This document shows, in pieces, positions 32,554 to 42,186 of a stretch of 64,000 bases of DNA (its first letter is position 1; each line of letters begins with the position of its first letter). The stretch comes from Bradyrhizobium retamae (lineage in GTDB: Bacteria > Pseudomonadota > Alphaproteobacteria > Rhizobiales > Xanthobacteraceae). The notes beneath the pieces are model-generated. The model saw nothing but the letters and a program-made list of their open reading frames with translations, was not told the DNA's origin and searched no databases. The DNA lies in the NCBI RefSeq assembly GCF_001440415.1, contig NZ_LLYA01000135.1:1-64000 (forward strand), in the 5' to 3' direction. The translations under genes and the position numbers were made by a program.

Positions 32554-32816
32554 GCCGTTCACTCCCAATCTGCGCCCCGAGACTGCGACAGCGCCGTTGG
32601 TACACAAGGGCAGGAAACTCGCGGAAATCACAATCCCGACAGCATCGCGTGAGAGGGTTGGAATGCCCTGCACTGCGCCCGATGGCTGTCCTCGGCGGCC
32701 GTTAGGTGATATCGGTCGGTTCCGCTGACCTACCGGCCAGATATTTTGATCTATCCATGAAACCATTCGGGCGCTGGCGCGACTAACGAACCTGCGCTTT
32801 TTTATGGGGTCTTAGA

Positions 32817-33488
32817 ATGAAACGTTCGATTGCTGTTTGTCTCGGCCTGCTGGCGCTGGCTTCTCCGGCGGCCGCAGATTCGCCGGCCGCGGTGGTCGAA
32901 GACATCAAGGGCAAGGTCACCGGTGCGGAATTCATGGACTATGTGACGCCCAAGGCTGTGATCAAGATCGGTGACGGCGGCTCTGTCATTCTGAGCTACC
33001 TGAAGTCGTGCCGGCGCGAGACGATCAGCGGCACCGGCACCGTTGTCGTCGGCACCGAGGAGAGCGCCGTTCACCTCGCCGAGGTCAAAGCCGAGAAAAC
33101 GAATTGCGATGCCAATCAGGCCAACGTGACCACGCGCGAAACCAGCGGCGTCGCCGCCACCGTGCTGCGCAGCGTCGACAGCAACAAGGCGGCTTCCCTG
33201 CCGCAGCCGCAGCTCACGCTTTACGGCGCCTCGCCGCTGGTGGAGGCCAAGGGACGCGGCAAGCTGATCATCCGGCGTCTCGACGCGGCGGGCGAACGAC
33301 AGCAGATCGATCTCGGCGGCACCCAGCTCAAGGGACGCTTCGTCGATTTTGCCAGCGAGAACGTCGCGCTGGCTCCCGGCGGCCTCTACGCCGCTTCGTT
33401 CAAGTCCTCGCAGATCGTGTTCCGGGTGGATGAGCAGGCCAAGCCCGGCGCGACACCGATCGTCGGCCGGCTGCTGCGGCTGCAATAG
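32817..33488 (+). CDS. Exported FecR-like protein paired with the cyclase
   Basis: A 223-residue protein with a signal peptide (about 1-21) and an N-terminal FecR-like beta region (AVIKIGDGGSVILSYLKSCR; TISGTGTVVVGTEESAVHLA). FecR-type proteins are often encoded beside CHASE2 cyclases, as here, and could present a periplasmic signal to the sensor domain. The stop is 20 bases before the cyclase start, so the two are probably one operon. Confidence 0.68.
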   Translation: MKRSIAVCLGLLALASPAAADSPAAVVEDIKGKVTGAEFMDYVTPKAVIKIGDGGSVILSYLKSCRRETISGTGTVVVGTEESAVHLAEVKAEKTNCDANQANVTTRETSGVAATVLRSVDSNKAASLPQPQLTLYGASPLVEAKGRGKLIIRRLDAAGERQQIDLGGTQLKGRFVDFASENVALAPGGLYAASFKSSQIVFRVDEQAKPGATPIVGRLLRLQ

Positions 33489-33507
33489 GCGTGCCGGACC
33501 GTCCAGC

Positions 33508-35667
33508 TTGAGAATAAGACGCAGCACGCGCGACAGGGTGGTGATCGCCGCCATCGCGCTGGTGTGCGCTGCCGCCTCGGTTTCTCCTGCGGCTCGACCG
33601 ATCCGCGGGCTCTCCATCGATATTCTCACAGCGCTGCGCTGGGAGGTGTTTGGCCGAAGGCAGGATCCCGCCGCTTCGGCCGCGGTCGTCGTCGCGATGG
33701 ACGAGGAGAGCTTGCGCACCGCCCCTTTCAAGGACGCGCCGATGCTGACCTGGACCGGGGAGATCGGCCGCGTGCTGACGGCGACACTCGAAGGCGGCGC
33801 CAAGGTAGCGGGCTTCGACGTGGTGATCCCGAAATCGATCGAGCAGTCGGAGATACCGTTCGGCGAGGGCACGCTCGGCGAAAAGGTCCGCGGGTTCGAC
33901 CGCGATTTTCTTCGCGCGCTCGCCCGGGCGACGGCGAACGGCAAGGTGGTGCTGGGAGAGGTCCTGGGCGGCAACCAACCGGTCGGGCCGTCGCCGGGAC
34001 AGCGCGTCGCGGTGCGCCAGCAGCAGAACATCCGCCCGCTCAACGATCACGTCGACAGCGACGATATCCTGCGGCGCATGCCGCTAAGCTTCACCATCAA
34101 CGGGTCAAGGGTGCCCTCGATGGCCGTCGAGCTCGCCTCCCGGGCGCTCGGCGCTGCACCCGAGTTCGATGAGCGCGGCAGGCTGACGCTCGCCGGCTAC
34201 CGGGTTCCCGGCCGCGTGCCGAACACGATGACACTGAATTTCGAAGGCGGCGCCGACGACATTCCGACCTTCTCGTTCGCCGATTTGCGCGCCTGCGCCG
34301 TCAAGAACGACAAGGACTATTTCCGCCGCTGGTTCGGCGGCAAGGTCGTCATCTTCGGCACCGTGCTCGACATCGAGGACCGCCGCTTCACGTCCAAGCG
34401 CTTCGCTACCGGCATCGAAGGTGCGCGCACCCCGCGCTGCACGGCCGAGAGCACGCCGGTTACCGCGGGCTTCAAGAAAAGCACGATCGCGGGCGTCTAT
34501 GTCCATGCCACCGCAGTCAACAATCTGGTCGGGCGCAATGGCGTGGTCGAACCCGGCCCGCTTCCCCGTTTGCTGATCGCGACTTTGATTGCTGCGCTCG
34601 CTGCAGCCGCCGCCTGGGTGTTCCGGCCCGTCATCGCGTTCGCTGCCTGGACGGGCATGATCGTGCTCGGCGTGGCCGGCGCGACGGTCGCCTTCAACCA
34701 CGCGCTGGCGCTGCCGCTCGTCGAGCCGATCCTTGCCAGCCTGACCGCGCTGGCCGCAACCATTGGCTTCCGCTTCGTCATCGCCGACAAGGATCGCCGC
34801 CTGCTGCAGAAGAGCTTTGCGCTCTACCTCGCCCCGCACGTCATCAACCGCATGCTGTCGTCGAGCAAATTGCCGGAGCTCGGCGGCGAAACACGCAACG
34901 TGACGGTGTTTTTCTCCGACATCGAAGGATTTTCGCTGATCGCGGAAAAGATGTCGCCCGACGGCCTGATGGAGCTGATGAACGAATATCTTTCGGCGAT
35001 GACCGACGTCATCGAGCGCCATGGCGGATATGTCGACAAATATATCGGCGACTCCATTGTCGCGGTGTTCGGCGCCCCGGCTGACGATCCCGACCATGCC
35101 GCGAACGCAGCACGCGCCGCGCTGGACTGCTGCACGCAACTGGCGGAACTCAACGCCTCCTCCGCCGTGTTTCGCGACTGCAAGCTGGCGCAGCGGATCG
35201 GCATCAATTCCGGCGAGGCGCTGGTCGGCAATTTCGGATCGCGGCGGCGCTTCAACTACTCCGTGATGAGCGACGCAGTGAACCTGGCCTCGCGGCTGGA
35301 GGGCGCCAACAAATTCTACGGCACCACCGTGATCGCGTCCGAGACGACGGTTGCGCTTGCCGGCCAAGCCTTCGCCTGGCGCGAACTGGACGCCATCAGG
35401 GTCAAGGGGCGAACCCAGGCGCTCAAAATCTACCAATTGCTAGCGCTATCGGCGGGGCTGACGCCCTCGCAGCAGACGGTGATCGCCAACTACGCCGACG
35501 GGCTGGTGCACTGGCGAGCCCGCGAGTTCGCGCACGCTGCAGAGTGTTTCGGCCGTTCGGCCGATATCGACCGGCCGGCATCGCTGTTTGGCGCGCGGGC
35601 CCGGGAATTGGTCCAAAACCCGCCGGGCGACGATTGGGACCCGATCCGGACGTTGCAGGAAAAATGA
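33508..35667 (+). CDS. CHASE2-sensor class III adenylate/guanylate cyclase
   Basis: A 719-residue protein from a TTG start (33508). One membrane helix is followed by an extracytoplasmic CHASE2 domain (about 35-345), three membrane helices (about 354-424), then the cyclase domain (about 455-640). Metal-binding Asp residues lie in FFSDIEGF and YIGDSIVAVFG; the transition-state Asn/Arg pair appears in AVNLASRLEG. It would make a cyclic nucleotide in response to a periplasmic cue, probably supplied through the FecR-like partner. The C-terminal 80 residues are a helical tail. Confidence 0.88.
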   Translation: MRIRRSTRDRVVIAAIALVCAAASVSPAARPIRGLSIDILTALRWEVFGRRQDPAASAAVVVAMDEESLRTAPFKDAPMLTWTGEIGRVLTATLEGGAKVAGFDVVIPKSIEQSEIPFGEGTLGEKVRGFDRDFLRALARATANGKVVLGEVLGGNQPVGPSPGQRVAVRQQQNIRPLNDHVDSDDILRRMPLSFTINGSRVPSMAVELASRALGAAPEFDERGRLTLAGYRVPGRVPNTMTLNFEGGADDIPTFSFADLRACAVKNDKDYFRRWFGGKVVIFGTVLDIEDRRFTSKRFATGIEGARTPRCTAESTPVTAGFKKSTIAGVYVHATAVNNLVGRNGVVEPGPLPRLLIATLIAALAAAAAWVFRPVIAFAAWTGMIVLGVAGATVAFNHALALPLVEPILASLTALAATIGFRFVIADKDRRLLQKSFALYLAPHVINRMLSSSKLPELGGETRNVTVFFSDIEGFSLIAEKMSPDGLMELMNEYLSAMTDVIERHGGYVDKYIGDSIVAVFGAPADDPDHAANAARAALDCCTQLAELNASSAVFRDCKLAQRIGINSGEALVGNFGSRRRFNYSVMSDAVNLASRLEGANKFYGTTVIASETTVALAGQAFAWRELDAIRVKGRTQALKIYQLLALSAGLTPSQQTVIANYADGLVHWRAREFAHAAECFGRSADIDRPASLFGARARELVQNPPGDDWDPIRTLQEK

Positions 35668-35791
35668 CGGCCCGATGACCGCCGGTTTAGGTTACCGGCG
35701 CGAAAGTGCCTGACGGCCATCTCGACAAGCCTGTCCAAGGTGTATAGACGAGCGCGGCGCAATCCGGCGCCAGGTATGAGTTCGTCGTCCG

Positions 35792-36571
35792 ATGGCCACC
35801 CCCAAGCGATACGACCGGATCGCCTTCGTCGCGAGCGCAGGCGCCGAGGCGCAGACCGCGCTGGCGCAGCTCGTCAAGCTCTATGGCAATCATGACGCCG
35901 ATGATGCCGACGTCGTGGTGGCGCTCGGCGGCGACGGCTTGATGCTGCAGACGCTGCACGCCCACATGCGCTCGGGCAAGCCGATCTACGGCATGCATCG
36001 CGGCACCGTCGGCTTCCTGATGAACGAATTCACCACGCATGATTTGCATACGCGGCTGGCGGCGGCGCGGGAATCCCTGATCAATCCGCTCTTGATGCGC
36101 GCGACCGACGTGAATGGCGTAGTGCATCTGCATCACGCCATCAATGAAGTCGCGCTGTTTCGCCAGACCAACCAGGCCGCGCACCTGCGCATCCTGATCG
36201 ACGAGCACGAGCGGATGGCGGAATTGATCGCCGACGGCATCCTGGTGGCGACGCCGGCCGGCTCCACCGCCTATAATCTGTCGGCGCAGGGACCGATCCT
36301 GCCGATCAACGCCGCGCTTCTGGCGCTGACCCCGATCAGCGCGTTCCGCCCGCGCCGCTGGCGCGGCGCCCTCCTCCCGAACTCCGCTTTTGTGGTGATC
36401 GAGGTGCTCGAGGGTGAGAAGCGTCCGGTCGCGGCCGCCGCCGACCATGACGACGTGCGCGATGTCCGCCGCGTCGAGGTGTTGTCCGACAAGACGATTT
36501 CGATGCGGATGCTGTTCGATCCCGGCCACAGTCTCGAGGAACGCATCCTGCGCGAGCAGTTCGGGTATTAA
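35792..36571 (+). CDS. nadK: NAD kinase
   Basis: A 259-residue protein with the NAD-kinase GGDG motif (46-49), the NE motif in [10 protein letters not shown] and the conserved [20 protein letters not shown] stretch. It phosphorylates NAD to NADP using ATP or polyphosphate. The length is usual for the alphaproteobacterial enzyme. Confidence 0.93.
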   Translation: MATPKRYDRIAFVASAGAEAQTALAQLVKLYGNHDADDADVVVALGGDGLMLQTLHAHMRSGKPIYGMHRGTVGFLMNEFTTHDLHTRLAAARESLINPLLMRATDVNGVVHLHHAINEVALFRQTNQAAHLRILIDEHERMAELIADGILVATPAGSTAYNLSAQGPILPINAALLALTPISAFRPRRWRGALLPNSAFVVIEVLEGEKRPVAAAADHDDVRDVRRVEVLSDKTISMRMLFDPGHSLEERILREQFGY

Positions 36572-36671
36572 TTCGGATTCGCCGAGCCCTCCTCACGCCG
36601 GTTTTGCAACCATTCCTTAACCGCCGCCGCGATATGGTTAACGCCAGTATATTGTTTGGCCGGGCCGGACC

Positions 36672-37217
36672 ATGTATCGCATTGACTTCAACAAGCTGCG
36701 GTTTCTGATTTGCGACGACAATCCGCATATGCGCCGCATCCTGCGGACGCTGCTGCATTCGTTTGGCGCGCGCGAAGCCTATGAAGCCGAGGACGGCGCC
36801 ACAGCGCTCGAAATGTACAGCCACTACGTGCCCGACATCGTCATCACCGACTGGGCGATGCCAATCTTCGACGGCCTCGAACTGGCGCAGATGATCCGGC
36901 AGCCGGAATCGAAGGGTAACCCTTACGCGCCGATCATCATGCTGACCGGACATTCGGAGAAGCGGCGCGTCACGGTCGCGCGCGACGCCGGCGTCACCGA
37001 GTTCCTGGCCAAGCCGATCTCGGCCAAGGGACTTTATCAGCGCATCCTCAACGTCGTCGCCAATCCGCGCCCCTTCATCAAGACCAAGACCTATTTCGGC
37101 CCCGACCGGCGGCGCAACACCAACAACGCGTATATCGGCCCCGAGCGGCGGGTCGGTGGCGAGATGGAAGTGATGCAGCAGCCGTCGTTGCTCGACAAGG
37201 CGCGGTCGAACGTTTAG
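36672..37217 (+). CDS. CheY-like receiver protein
   Basis: A 181-residue single-domain response regulator. The receiver fold has acidic pocket D15/D16, phospho-acceptor D60 (DIVITDWAMP), T92 and K114 (FLAKPIS). After the receiver come about 55 residues with two GPDRRR/GPERRV-like motifs instead of an output domain. No histidine kinase is adjacent; the HPt protein directly downstream is the likely phosphorelay partner. Confidence 0.85.
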   Translation: MYRIDFNKLRFLICDDNPHMRRILRTLLHSFGAREAYEAEDGATALEMYSHYVPDIVITDWAMPIFDGLELAQMIRQPESKGNPYAPIIMLTGHSEKRRVTVARDAGVTEFLAKPISAKGLYQRILNVVANPRPFIKTKTYFGPDRRRNTNNAYIGPERRVGGEMEVMQQPSLLDKARSNV

Positions 37218-37238
37218 CGCGAGCCTGGAGAGACCATC

Positions 37239-37817
37239 ATGGCGAAAGAAAAGCCGGGGACGATGCAGGTCAAATCGTTTGCCGATCATCACGTGATCAC
37301 GCAGCCCAATCCGTTGCGCAAGGTATTGCTGCGCGTTCCCGAATCCGATCTCGACGATCCTGTCGGGCGCGCAGAAAAGGCGCTTGCAGGACTATCCGGT
37401 GAATTCAAGAACTGGATGACGATCGAGGCGGACCGGCTCTCGGCCGCGCACGAGGCCATTCTCCGCGACGGCTTCACCATCGACAACCGCGAAGAGCTGT
37501 TTCGCGCCGCCCATGACATCAAGGGCGATGCCGCCACGTTCGGCTTCCCTTCCGCCGGCGCCGCGGCCGAAAGCCTGTGCCGCATCATCGAACATGCCCC
37601 CGACCTCGATCAGGTCCCATCCGAGCTGATCACCCATCACATCAATGCCATCCAGGCGATCGTGCGCGAACGCACCAAGCTCGACACCGCCACGATGGCG
37701 AGCGCGCTCAGCAAGCAGCTCCGCGGCGTCGCGGATGAATTCCTGCTCAAGGTCAACCGCGACCGCCCCGAGCATCTCGAAGCGATCCTGGCGCCGAGCA
37801 TCGTGCCGGCGGAGTAG
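37239..37817 (+). CDS. HPt-domain phosphotransfer protein
   Basis: A 192-residue protein with a C-terminal histidine phosphotransfer domain (about 50-150). The phosphorylated residue is probably H92 in FRAAHDIKGDAATFG. The N-terminal 45 residues are unassigned. It starts 21 bases after the receiver gene, and the pair probably forms part of a multi-step phosphorelay. Confidence 0.8.
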   Translation: MAKEKPGTMQVKSFADHHVITQPNPLRKVLLRVPESDLDDPVGRAEKALAGLSGEFKNWMTIEADRLSAAHEAILRDGFTIDNREELFRAAHDIKGDAATFGFPSAGAAAESLCRIIEHAPDLDQVPSELITHHINAIQAIVRERTKLDTATMASALSKQLRGVADEFLLKVNRDRPEHLEAILAPSIVPAE

Positions 37818-37831
37818 GATCCCTCTCTCCC

Positions 37832-37923
37832 GTCATTGCGAGCGAACCGAAGCAATCCATCGCGCCGCATGCGCGGAACGATGGATTGCTTCGTCGCTTA
37901 CGCTCCTCGCAACGACGGTGAGA
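37832..37923. repeat. Palindromic REP-like intergenic element
   Basis: The unit TCATTGCGAGCGAA...GCAATCCAT (37834-37862) is repeated in inverted form as ATGGATTGCTTCGTCGC and CTCGCAACGACGG (37881-37920). Such palindromes are common between genes in Bradyrhizobium. It lies between the convergent HPt and DUF2336 genes. Confidence 0.65.
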
Positions 37924-37930
37924 TCGAGAG

Positions 37931-39106
37931 CTACGCCGCGATCAGATCGCGCACGGCTGGTACGAACGCTTCGTCGGCGACCAGCTCCTCGCAGAACAGG
38001 CGAGCTTCCTCGCGTGCGGACTCGGTTGCGAACCGCCGCAGCAGGATCAAGAGCGGCTCGGCGGCCTTGCGGTCGGTCTCGCAATGGGTCAGCACACGCT
38101 CGACCATGCGGCGGCGCAGCCTCGCGGCGCCGCCGATCGTGTCGACAAAGCCGGTCTCACTGCTGACCTCGAGCGCGATACGGAAGGCTCCGAATGTCGA
38201 TTCGGGAAGGCCCGCGCGGATCAGGAGGGCCTGCAGGCTGGCGCCGCCGCGGTCGTGCAGCAGCGCGGCGACGCGGGCCAGCGGCAGGTCGGCCAGTTCG
38301 GCAAGCGCCGCATCGAACAGTTCGAGATTGCCCGACAATAGCGCGCGCAGGATCAGGCCGGCGGTCAGTTGCCCGGTGGCGCGCAGGTGCCGCACCAGGC
38401 CGAGCATGTCATCGCCGCGCGAACGCGCCGCGATATTGACGGCCGAGCGCTCGCGCGCGTCGCTCGCCAGCCGCCCTGCCCGGTCGGCGCTCAGCCAGTT
38501 CCGCGCGACGACGAATTGCGCCAGCGTCTCGGAGAGTTTCGCGACCAGCGCCGCGCGGGTGGCGGCCGGCAAGCCTTCCAGCACCAGCATGGCTTCCCTG
38601 ATCGCGGCGAGATGGCCGTGACGTTCGACGATACGGTCCCAGGAAAACGGCGCGAGCTCCGCGTAGGCATTCTCGATCAGTTCAAGCGCCGCGGCCGCCG
38701 AGCCGACTTCGGCAATCGCGGCGGAAACCGAGGGCGGCAGGTTGACGCGGCGGGCGATGGCGCATTGCGTGTCGCTGTTGCCGGTGGCGACGATGTCGAC
38801 GAGGTCGGCGTCGATCAGAAGCGGCGAATGTTCGAGCACGGGAAGCGCGATCGAGGGCTGATCGAGCGAGAGCGCCTGCACGATGGCCGCCGGCGCATCC
38901 GAGCTGCGCGCGAAGACTTCCGACATCGCCTGGCGCACCAGCGGCGACGGATCATCGAGCAGCATCAACAGCGCGCCTTCGGCGGCGATGCGATCGTCCT
39001 CGGAAAGATCTGAAATCAACCAGGCCCGCGCCAATGCCCGCGTCGCCTCTGCCCGCTCGCCTGCCGGAGCGGTGCGAATCCAACTGATGAACTGCCGAAC
39101 GATCAT
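37931..39106 (-). CDS. DUF2336 protein
   Basis: A 391-residue protein composed almost entirely of HEAT-like helical repeats (LLDDPSPLVRQAMSEVFARS and ALLSGNLELFDAALAELADL are examples), the pattern of the alphaproteobacterial DUF2336 family. The biochemical function is unknown; neighbouring receiver and HPt genes suggest it may act in the same signalling circuit. The start is set at the ATG at 39106. Confidence 0.75.
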   Translation of the reverse strand: MIVRQFISWIRTAPAGERAEATRALARAWLISDLSEDDRIAAEGALLMLLDDPSPLVRQAMSEVFARSSDAPAAIVQALSLDQPSIALPVLEHSPLLIDADLVDIVATGNSDTQCAIARRVNLPPSVSAAIAEVGSAAAALELIENAYAELAPFSWDRIVERHGHLAAIREAMLVLEGLPAATRAALVAKLSETLAQFVVARNWLSADRAGRLASDARERSAVNIAARSRGDDMLGLVRHLRATGQLTAGLILRALLSGNLELFDAALAELADLPLARVAALLHDRGGASLQALLIRAGLPESTFGAFRIALEVSSETGFVDTIGGAARLRRRMVERVLTHCETDRKAAEPLLILLRRFATESAREEARLFCEELVADEAFVPAVRDLIAA

Positions 39107-39251
39107 GGTCCTGGCTTTACGCAACCTGAAACGACACCGTGACGCGGTGCCACTATTAGAAAAAATAAACCATGACGCTTAACAAAGGGTTCACCATAAA
39201 CGGCTGGTTTTATTGACGTTTTGTTAAGGGTGCGACGACGGCTGCGTGTTG

Positions 39252-39341
39252 CGCTGCTGATCCGGGATCCATCCGAACTCGCCCACCGCGATGGGTCCCG
39301 GTTCTGCGACGCATCGCTACGCGCTGCATCGCGCTCGGGAC
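39252..39341. repeat. Interspersed repeat, copy 2
   Basis: Second copy of the repeat at 25778-25856: CGCTGCTGATCCGG-GATCCA (39252-39271), then GGTCCCGGTTCTG and GCATCGCGCTCGGGAC (39326-39341). It lies in the gap between DUF2336 and the transglycosylase gene. Confidence 0.55.
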
Positions 39342-39352
39342 AGGGGTGAGCG

Positions 39353-40372
39353 TCAGCTACTGAACGTGCCGTTGCGGTCGCTGAAGAGATCGAGTCTTCC
39401 GGGTGCGCGGACTTCGGGCTTATGTCCCGACAATACGGTGCTCGCGGAGGTAACTGGCGACGAATTGCTGCCCCACAATTCCTGCACCGCCGGCGAAATC
39501 GGCTGTGTGCGTTCGCCGGCCTGGAACAGCGAGCGGAAGATCGGCTCCGTTGACGCCGAAGCGGTCTGCGCCGTTGCCGCCACCGGCGTTACCGCGCGCT
39601 GATCGGGGAAGCTTGACAGATAAGCCGCGTTGTCGATCGCCGTCGTCGCCGGCGCGGCGCTCGCGACGGTGATACGCCGGGGCAGATCGCCGCCGGCAGC
39701 CGCCATCGCGGTGCGCGTCACCGGTGAACTGGCGGCAGCCGCATAGTGCGTGCTCAGCACCGAATAGACCTGTGAGACGCTGCGCGGCTGCCCCGAACGG
39801 TCGTAGAAGATCGATTGATTGGCCGCCGCAGCGTTCGGAAACATCTGCACGGCTGACGCGTTCGGATTGTCCTCGGCGTTCTGGATCAGCTTGCCGGCGC
39901 CGCCGACGCCCATGAAATGCGCCATGTAGAGTTCGGCATCGGTCGGGCGGCGCCCGATCTTGCCGGTCAGCTTGAAACTGTTGGATTGCGTCAGCACCGC
40001 CGCCATCGATGCGGCAGCGTCGGGATCGTCGCGCAGCCGCATGATCGCGGCGCGTGCCGCGGGATCGTCGACCGAATAGCTGCCGGACGGATTTTTGGTG
40101 ATGGCGTCGGCATATTTGCCGTAGCCGAGATGGGCACCCGCCTCCTTCACCGTGCCGAGCCAGGTCTGGTCGATGAATTGAAACAGGCCGCGCGCCGACG
40201 AGGTGGTTGCGGCGGCCTTCGGGTTGAAATTGGATTCCATTTTCGCGGTGGCGAGCAGATATTCGAAGCTGGCGCCGGTCGTGGATGCGGCCTGCTTGAT
40301 CGAGCCCGCGATCCTCGCGCGCGCGGGATCGACACCTGCCGCAGCCGTGGCGCTTGCTGTGTCGACCGCCAT
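39353..40372 (-). CDS. Lytic transglycosylase (SLT domain)
   Basis: A 339-residue protein. Residues of about 20-140 form a Slt-type lysozyme-like domain with catalytic E46 (ATAKMESNFNPKA) and SSARGLFQFIDQTWLGTVKE. The C-terminal half is Ala/Ser/Thr-rich and probably disordered. There is no classical signal peptide at the chosen start. It cuts peptidoglycan, perhaps for assembly of an envelope machine. The longer frame to 40585 has no better start. Confidence 0.82.
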   Translation of the reverse strand: MAVDTASATAAAGVDPARARIAGSIKQAASTTGASFEYLLATAKMESNFNPKAAATTSSARGLFQFIDQTWLGTVKEAGAHLGYGKYADAITKNPSGSYSVDDPAARAAIMRLRDDPDAAASMAAVLTQSNSFKLTGKIGRRPTDAELYMAHFMGVGGAGKLIQNAEDNPNASAVQMFPNAAAANQSIFYDRSGQPRSVSQVYSVLSTHYAAAASSPVTRTAMAAAGGDLPRRITVASAAPATTAIDNAAYLSSFPDQRAVTPVAATAQTASASTEPIFRSLFQAGERTQPISPAVQELWGSNSSPVTSASTVLSGHKPEVRAPGRLDLFSDRNGTFSS

Positions 40373-40644
40373 ATCCGTGGTGCCCCGCTCCTCGCGAACC
40401 TCGCGGGCTCGTGAACGCCGCCAATCCGGCGCTTCACCGACCCAGCGTGCGACCTTTATGGTTAATGCCGGGTTAAAATGCCGCATCTCCAACATAAAAC
40501 AGGAATGAACTTTTCGGTCGTTCGACCGACTGAATATTTGACGTTGGATCTGACCGGCTCGCAAACGAGGTGAAATTCCGGGCAATCACGACCGTCCGAC
40601 TGAAAGCAAGGCCTTCCGCAGTCTTCCCAGAGAGGATCAAGATC

Positions 40645-41430
40645 ATGACAGACCATGCACTCCACTCCCCTCCCGCAAAGACCATAACCGGCGGCTTGAC
40701 GGCTGTGCTGTACGGCACGCTCACGTACCTGCTGTTTCTCGGTACATTTCTTTATGCGATTGCCTTTGTAGGCAACTTGCCGGTACCAAAGACCATCGAT
40801 AGCGGCACCGCCGGGCCGCTCGTTTCTTCGCTGCTCATCAATGTCGTCCTGCTTGGCGTGTTTGCAATCCAGCACAGCGTGATGGCGCGTCCCGCCTTCA
40901 AGCGCTGGTGGACAAGGATCGTGCCGCTATCGGTCGAGCGTACGACCTACGTGCTGCTTGCCAGCCTCGCATTGCTCCTGCTCTACTGGCAATGGCGGCC
41001 GATGACAGGCATCATCTGGTCGACGACTGATCCGGTTGCGGCAATTGTCCTTCAGACGATTTCCTGGTTAGGCTGGGCGGTGGTGCTCGCCAGCACCTTC
41101 ATGATCAACCATTTCGAGCTGTTCGGCCTGCGCCAAGTGCTGGCGCGGCTTCTCGGGCGCGAGTTGCCCCCGGCCGAGTTCAAAACGCCGATGTTCTACA
41201 AGGTGGTCCGGCATCCGATTTATCTCGGCTTCCTGCTTGCGTTCTGGGCGACGCCGACGATGACGGTCGGTCATCTGGTGTTCGCCATCGCCACCACCGG
41301 CTATATCCTCATCGGCATATGGCTGGAGGAGCGCGACCTGATAGCGCTGTTCGGCGACCAGTACCGCCGCTACCGGCAGCAGGTCTCGATGCTGATCCCG
41401 CTGCCGCGAAACAAGGCGAAGGTCGGGTGA
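40645..41430 (+). CDS. mddA: Methanethiol S-methyltransferase-like membrane protein
   Basis: A 261-residue membrane protein with five or six hydrophobic helices. The segments FAIQHSVMARPAFKRWWTRI, the RHPIYLGFLLAFWATPTMTVGH region and EERDLIALFGDQYRRYRQQV match the MddA family, which methylates methanethiol to dimethyl sulfide. The wider NnrU/isoprenylcysteine methyltransferase family is the alternative. A terminator follows immediately. Confidence 0.74.
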   Translation: MTDHALHSPPAKTITGGLTAVLYGTLTYLLFLGTFLYAIAFVGNLPVPKTIDSGTAGPLVSSLLINVVLLGVFAIQHSVMARPAFKRWWTRIVPLSVERTTYVLLASLALLLLYWQWRPMTGIIWSTTDPVAAIVLQTISWLGWAVVLASTFMINHFELFGLRQVLARLLGRELPPAEFKTPMFYKVVRHPIYLGFLLAFWATPTMTVGHLVFAIATTGYILIGIWLEERDLIALFGDQYRRYRQQVSMLIPLPRNKAKVG

Positions 41431-41444
41431 CATTTGTTTCACGG

Positions 41445-41474
41445 TGCCCGGCCCAGTTCCGGGCATCGGTTTTT
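41445..41474 (+). terminator. Terminator after the mddA-like gene
   Basis: Stem TGCCCGG/CCGGGCA with loop CCCAGTT, followed by TCGGTTTTT, 15 bases past the stop codon. Confidence 0.78.
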
Positions 41475-41564
41475 CCGGCCGGTAGAGGGTTAGAACGGCA
41501 AGGCTGGCCTTCTCAGCCGGAATGCTTGTAGCGTCTTGACGCATCCATCACATCATGAGGTACC

Positions 41565-42182
41565 ATGGCGCGCGCGGCAGTGAAGAAGATCGAAACCAGC
41601 ACGAGCTTGCTCGAAGCTGCCAAGAAGGTGTTGCGCCGCGCCGGCTATGCCGGACTTTCCACTCGCGAAGTCGCTGCAGAAGCGGCCGTGCCCTTAAGCC
41701 AGATCCACTACCATTTTGGCTCCAAGCAGAACATGGTTCTGGAGCTGTTCGAACATCTCAATGCTCAACTGCTCGACCGGCAGAACAGGCTGTTCGAAGA
41801 TCCATCGCTAAAACTGTCCGAGCAGTGGTCCCGCGCCTGTGACTACCTCGATGAGGATATCGCTTCGGGCTACGTGCGTGTGCTGCAGGAGCTGATCGCG
41901 GTGAGCTGGCATGACGCGGAAGTAGCAAAGGTGATCCGAGCCGGCCTCATGGGCTGGATCGACCTGATCGTAGGCGTGGTACGGAGGACCGAACAGATGA
42001 TCGGGCCGCTCGGCCCGTTCTCGGCCGAAGAAGTCGGCGCGATCGCCGCCTCCAGTTTCATCGGCGGCGAAAGCCTGTTCCTGCTGGGACTGGAGAAAAA
42101 AGGCGCGCCGATAAGGGCGTCGCTGCGGCGCGTCGGCGACCTCATTCGGATTGCGGAAGGATCTTCACCAGAAAAAGGGTGA
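41565..42182 (+). CDS. TetR-family transcriptional regulator
   Basis: A 205-residue protein with an N-terminal TetR HTH (AAKKVLRRAGYAGLSTREVA, then AVPLSQIHYHFGSKQNMV) and a helical ligand-binding domain. It lies four bases upstream of the hydrolase-glycosyltransferase fusion and almost certainly shares its transcript, so it probably controls that gene. Confidence 0.86.
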   Translation: MARAAVKKIETSTSLLEAAKKVLRRAGYAGLSTREVAAEAAVPLSQIHYHFGSKQNMVLELFEHLNAQLLDRQNRLFEDPSLKLSEQWSRACDYLDEDIASGYVRVLQELIAVSWHDAEVAKVIRAGLMGWIDLIVGVVRRTEQMIGPLGPFSAEEVGAIAASSFIGGESLFLLGLEKKGAPIRASLRRVGDLIRIAEGSSPEKG

Positions 42183-42186
42183 CAGC

